A stretch of 18,784 nucleotides of DNA from Providencia huaxiensis (GTDB taxonomy: Bacteria > Pseudomonadota > Gammaproteobacteria > Enterobacterales > Enterobacteriaceae), in assembly GCF_002843235.3 (NCBI RefSeq), contig NZ_CP031121.1:1-18784 (forward strand), in the 5' to 3' direction. Under the pieces are notes generated by a model, which was given only the letters and a program-made list of their open reading frames with translations, did no database searches and had not been told where the DNA came from. Position numbers and translations under genes: made by a program. Positions 17,458-18,784 of this stretch are shown piece after piece. Numbering within the stretch: the first letter of the stretch is position 1; each line of letters begins with the position of its first letter.

Positions 17458-17460
17458 TCC

Positions 17461-17640
17461 TCATGCGAATCGGGGTACGACCCACAGCCCCCTCAGTACA
17501 GGTCCATCGTCACACCCGAGATCGTTGGGGTCCAGCTCCCAGTGGTTCGGAGCAACGGGCGGCAGGGCAATGATCCGAAAATTACCCCTTCCTTTGCGTC
17601 ACCACAGCTTGCACCAACTGACCCTGAATTAAAAAATTGA
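17461..17640. other. Non-coding junction between the mph module and the unrecognised segment
   Basis: No gene, IS end or attachment site was seen here. The usual IS26 repeat (GGCACTGTTGCAAA) is absent. Base composition shifts to A+T-rich near 17630 (TTAAAAAATTGAAAAAC), which may mark the border with the following segment. Confidence 0.5.
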
Positions 17641-17658
17641 AAAACTAACTTTTGGGTG

Positions 17659-17686
17659 TTGACTTAAAGCAAACCAAGCATATGCT
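17659..17686 (+). promoter_or_regulatory. Predicted sigma-70 promoter of the structured segment
   Basis: TTGACT (17659-17664), a 16-bp spacer and TATGCT (17681-17686) face right, toward the structured region and the 67-aa gene. The upstream bases are A+T-rich (TTAAAAAATTGAAAAAC), as in strong promoters. Confidence 0.55.
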
Positions 17687-17701
17687 AACCAATAGTTAGC
17701 A
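17683..17701 (+). promoter_or_regulatory. Operator-like palindrome overlapping the -10
   Basis: TGCTAAC-caata-GTTAGCA has perfect 7-bp arms and overlaps the -10 of the predicted promoter and the likely start of transcription. That position is typical of a repressor site. The cognate regulator is not in the window. Confidence 0.55.
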
Positions 17702-18446
17702 AATTGATTTCGCACGATGGACAACCCCAGCCGGAGGACCAGCACAACACTGGCAGCGGTGGCAACAAACCGCTTGGGGAAATAACACCGGCAACCGGGC
17801 TGACTAACCTCCCCGCTCTCCCTTGGCAAGGCTGGAATGCATGCCGACCAAGGTGAATGGAAATTAAGGCAGTGACCGGCTGACAGCTGGAAAGACAGCA
17901 CAGTTGAAGTGATAGCGAACACAGCGAGTGGCGGGTCTGACTCCCCAGCCACCCACCCGGTGAAAGGCCGGGACACAACCGGGATTGCATTGCAGGTGAG
18001 CCAAGGCCCATGGGGTACCGCACGAGAGACCCGGAGACCAATGCAATCCACGGTTGTGGTGAATGGGAAGGTCTTTGCGCCAACCGGCATTCGTAGGGAT
18101 GCCCCCTAGACCTCGGCCGGTGTCAGACCCGGCCACCACAACCAACCGATATGACCACCCCAAGGAGGTGATCACATCTCCCACCGCAGGGTTAAGCGGA
18201 TGCCTGGTCCCGCTGTGAAGCGCCACCCAGGCCCTCGCCGAGAGGCGACCGTTTCGAATGGTAGGTCTGCCCGTGAGGGCGCACCGGTACCGACAGCAAG
18301 AACGGCTGACTCACTGTGAAGTGCTCAAGCCACCACCACAGGTGCAATGCATGTGGTTACAGCTCTCTCCTGGCCCCGTCAACGGGGCCTTTATCCCACA
18401 AGCGATAGCGGCCCGACAGCGGGTCACGGACTCCTATTGCCTGTCG
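17702..18446 (+). ncRNA. Strongly structured segment, candidate long leader RNA or single-strand-folding region
   Basis: There is no convincing gene in about 745 bp, but many exact inverted repeats. The largest is a 19-bp helix with one bulged A (17974-17992 with 18039-18049 and 18051-18058). Others are 17821-17826/17848-17853, 18069-18074/18108-18113 enclosing 18086-18090/18099-18103, 18115-18120/18129-18134, 18202-18207/18227-18232, 18335-18340/18352-18357 and 18414-18419/18441-18446. Three four-base GNRA loops occur close together: TCGCC-GAGA-GGCGA (18235-18248), GCCC-GTGA-GGGC (18269-18280) and CACT-GTGA-AGTG (18312-18323). The loops are GNRA only on the plus strand, agreeing with the promoter direction. 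The function is unknown. Candidates are a CUP-like leader of IncN-type plasmids, a single-strand promoter, or an RNA-primed origin. Confidence 0.45.
18372..18394 (+). terminator. Terminator-like hairpin
   Basis: GGCCCCG-TCAA-CGGGGCC (18372-18389) is a 7-bp GC stem followed by TTTAT. It could end the structured transcript or act as an attenuator before the 67-aa gene. The T run is short, so termination may be partial. Confidence 0.5.
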
Positions 18447-18487
18447 TTTGTGTGATGAGACCAGTTTCTGGAAGAACGGAGGCATCC

Positions 18488-18691
18488 ATGCACCCACGCG
18501 AGTTCATTGCCAAGCACATCAAGGCAACGCTGGAGAAGGAGGAATTTCCCCCTCATGCGGTCTCGCTGGGGGTGAAAGAAGCCACCTTCTTTTTCGACCG
18601 AACACCCAGCTTCGCAAAGGGGAAAGTGTTCGATGAGTGCCTCAAGGCGGCCCGTGCAGTAGCCAGGGTCGCGAAGAAGGCCAAGCCATGA
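18488..18691 (+). CDS. Small hypothetical protein, plasmid-backbone type
   Basis: 67 aa starting MHPREFIAKHIKATLEKEEF. GGAGG lies five bases before the ATG, which is why I prefer this start to a longer frame beginning at 18347 inside the structured region. The protein is soluble-looking with no membrane segment. It has two probable helices, an aromatic patch (ATFFFDR, 32-38) and a basic Ala/Lys-rich C-terminus (CLKAARAVARVAKKAKP), suggesting nucleic-acid or protein binding. I do not recognise it with certainty. It reminds me of small genes preceded by long conserved leaders in IncN-type plasmids, but that is only an impression. Confidence 0.65.
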   Translation: MHPREFIAKHIKATLEKEEFPPHAVSLGVKEATFFFDRTPSFAKGKVFDECLKAARAVARVAKKAKP

Positions 18692-18719
18692 TCCGGGGAG
18701 CGGGTCATATCTCAACAAA

Positions 18720-18741
18720 GGGGCGAATAGAGAAAACGGAA
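18720..18741 (+). repeat. Outer 22 bp of a 38-bp transposon terminal repeat, cut by the IS
   Basis: GGGG is followed by seven divergent bases and then AGAAAACGGAA. Placed before AATAAAGCACGCTAAG (1285-1300) it gives exactly 38 bp, with the Tn21-type inner sequence AGAAAACGGAAAATAAAG restored. Bases 5-11 (CGAATAG) do not match Tn21-type ends I remember. Confidence 0.65.
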
Positions 18742-18784
18742 TCTATGGTCACTCCCGTTTTTGCAACACCGATTTTGACGACAA
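18742..18784 (-). mobile_element. First 43 bp of an IS4321/IS5075-type element (end distal to the transposase gene)
   Basis: TCT, then ATGGTCACTCCC, follows the half-repeat directly. The 12-mer is the inverted copy of the one at 1265-1276, and here 3 bp lie outside it, against 7 bp at the other end. Added to 1-1284 this makes 1327 bp, the length of IS4321/IS5075. The apparent ATG at 18745 is part of this repeat and is not a gene start. Confidence 0.8.

Noticed and set aside
17629..18090. 153-codon minus-strand frame and overlapping frames in the structured segment
   Set aside because: No recognisable domain, no ribosome site noted, several overlapping frames in the same interval, and codons constrained by inverted repeats. 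I read them as by-products of GC-rich structured sequence.
18745..18784. Possible gene start (ATG GTC ACT CCC ...) running off the right edge
   Set aside because: The ATG is inside the 12-bp subterminal repeat of the IS, and the joined sequence continues into the IS non-coding end.
17400..18784. IS26 copy bounding the resistance region
   Set aside because: No IS26 terminal repeat or transposase is present; the TTGCAACACC near 18760 does not match it and lies in another IS.

Overview
The window is an antibiotic-resistance region of the kind carried on Enterobacterales plasmids. It is a Tn21-subgroup (Tn501/Tn1696-like) transposon whose res site holds a class 1 integron of the In4 type, followed by IS6100 and a macrolide-resistance module. 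I see no chromosomal gene, rRNA, tRNA, CRISPR array or recognisable plasmid replication gene.

Layout. 1-1284: most of an IS4321/IS5075-type element (IS110 family, IS1111 group) inserted in the 38-bp terminal repeat of the transposon. 1285-4917: the rest of that repeat, tnpA, tnpR and two res subsites, all on the minus strand. 4932-6283: integron 5'-CS with intI1 (minus), promoter Pc and attI1. 6284-10986: four cassettes, blaIMP (carbapenems), a qacG-type SMR pump, aacA4 (aminoglycosides) and catB3 (chloramphenicol). A 1926-bp group IIC-attC intron sits in reverse orientation in the catB3 attC site. 10987-13225: full-length 2239-bp 3'-CS with qacEdelta1, sul1, orf5 and a small orf6. 13226-13348: 123 bp of Tn402 IRt end. 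13349-14228: intact 880-bp IS6100. 14229-17460: a SHOCT-domain gene remnant, then mphR, mrx and mph(A), transcribed leftward from an MphR-type operator. 17461-18719: a segment I do not recognise, with a promoter/operator, about 700 bp of strongly self-complementary sequence, a terminator-like hairpin and a 67-codon gene. 18720-18784: the outer half of a 38-bp transposon repeat and the first 43 bp of an IS4321/IS5075-type element.

The two window edges fit together. The 43 bp at the right end plus the 1284 bp at the left end total 1327 bp, the length I recall for IS4321/IS5075, and the flanking repeat halves (22 + 16 bp) rebuild a 38-bp repeat. The sequence therefore behaves as a circle, a tandem repeat, or a unit bounded by two copies of the same IS. 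It is unlikely to be a self-sufficient plasmid unless the unrecognised 1.2-kb segment contains an origin.

How the genes work together. Pc, with a consensus -35 and an extended -10, reads rightward through the four cassettes. IntI1, under a LexA box, shuffles them. qacEdelta1 and sul1 add antiseptic tolerance and sulfonamide resistance, and the mph operon inactivates macrolides under MphR control. The transposon can no longer resolve normally and the Tn402-type unit lacks its outer IRt, so mobility probably depends on IS6100, cassette excision, homologous recombination or the host plasmid. The parts I find most worth following are the structured segment at 17659-18446 and the guide-like match to the target site in the IS non-coding end at 107-116.
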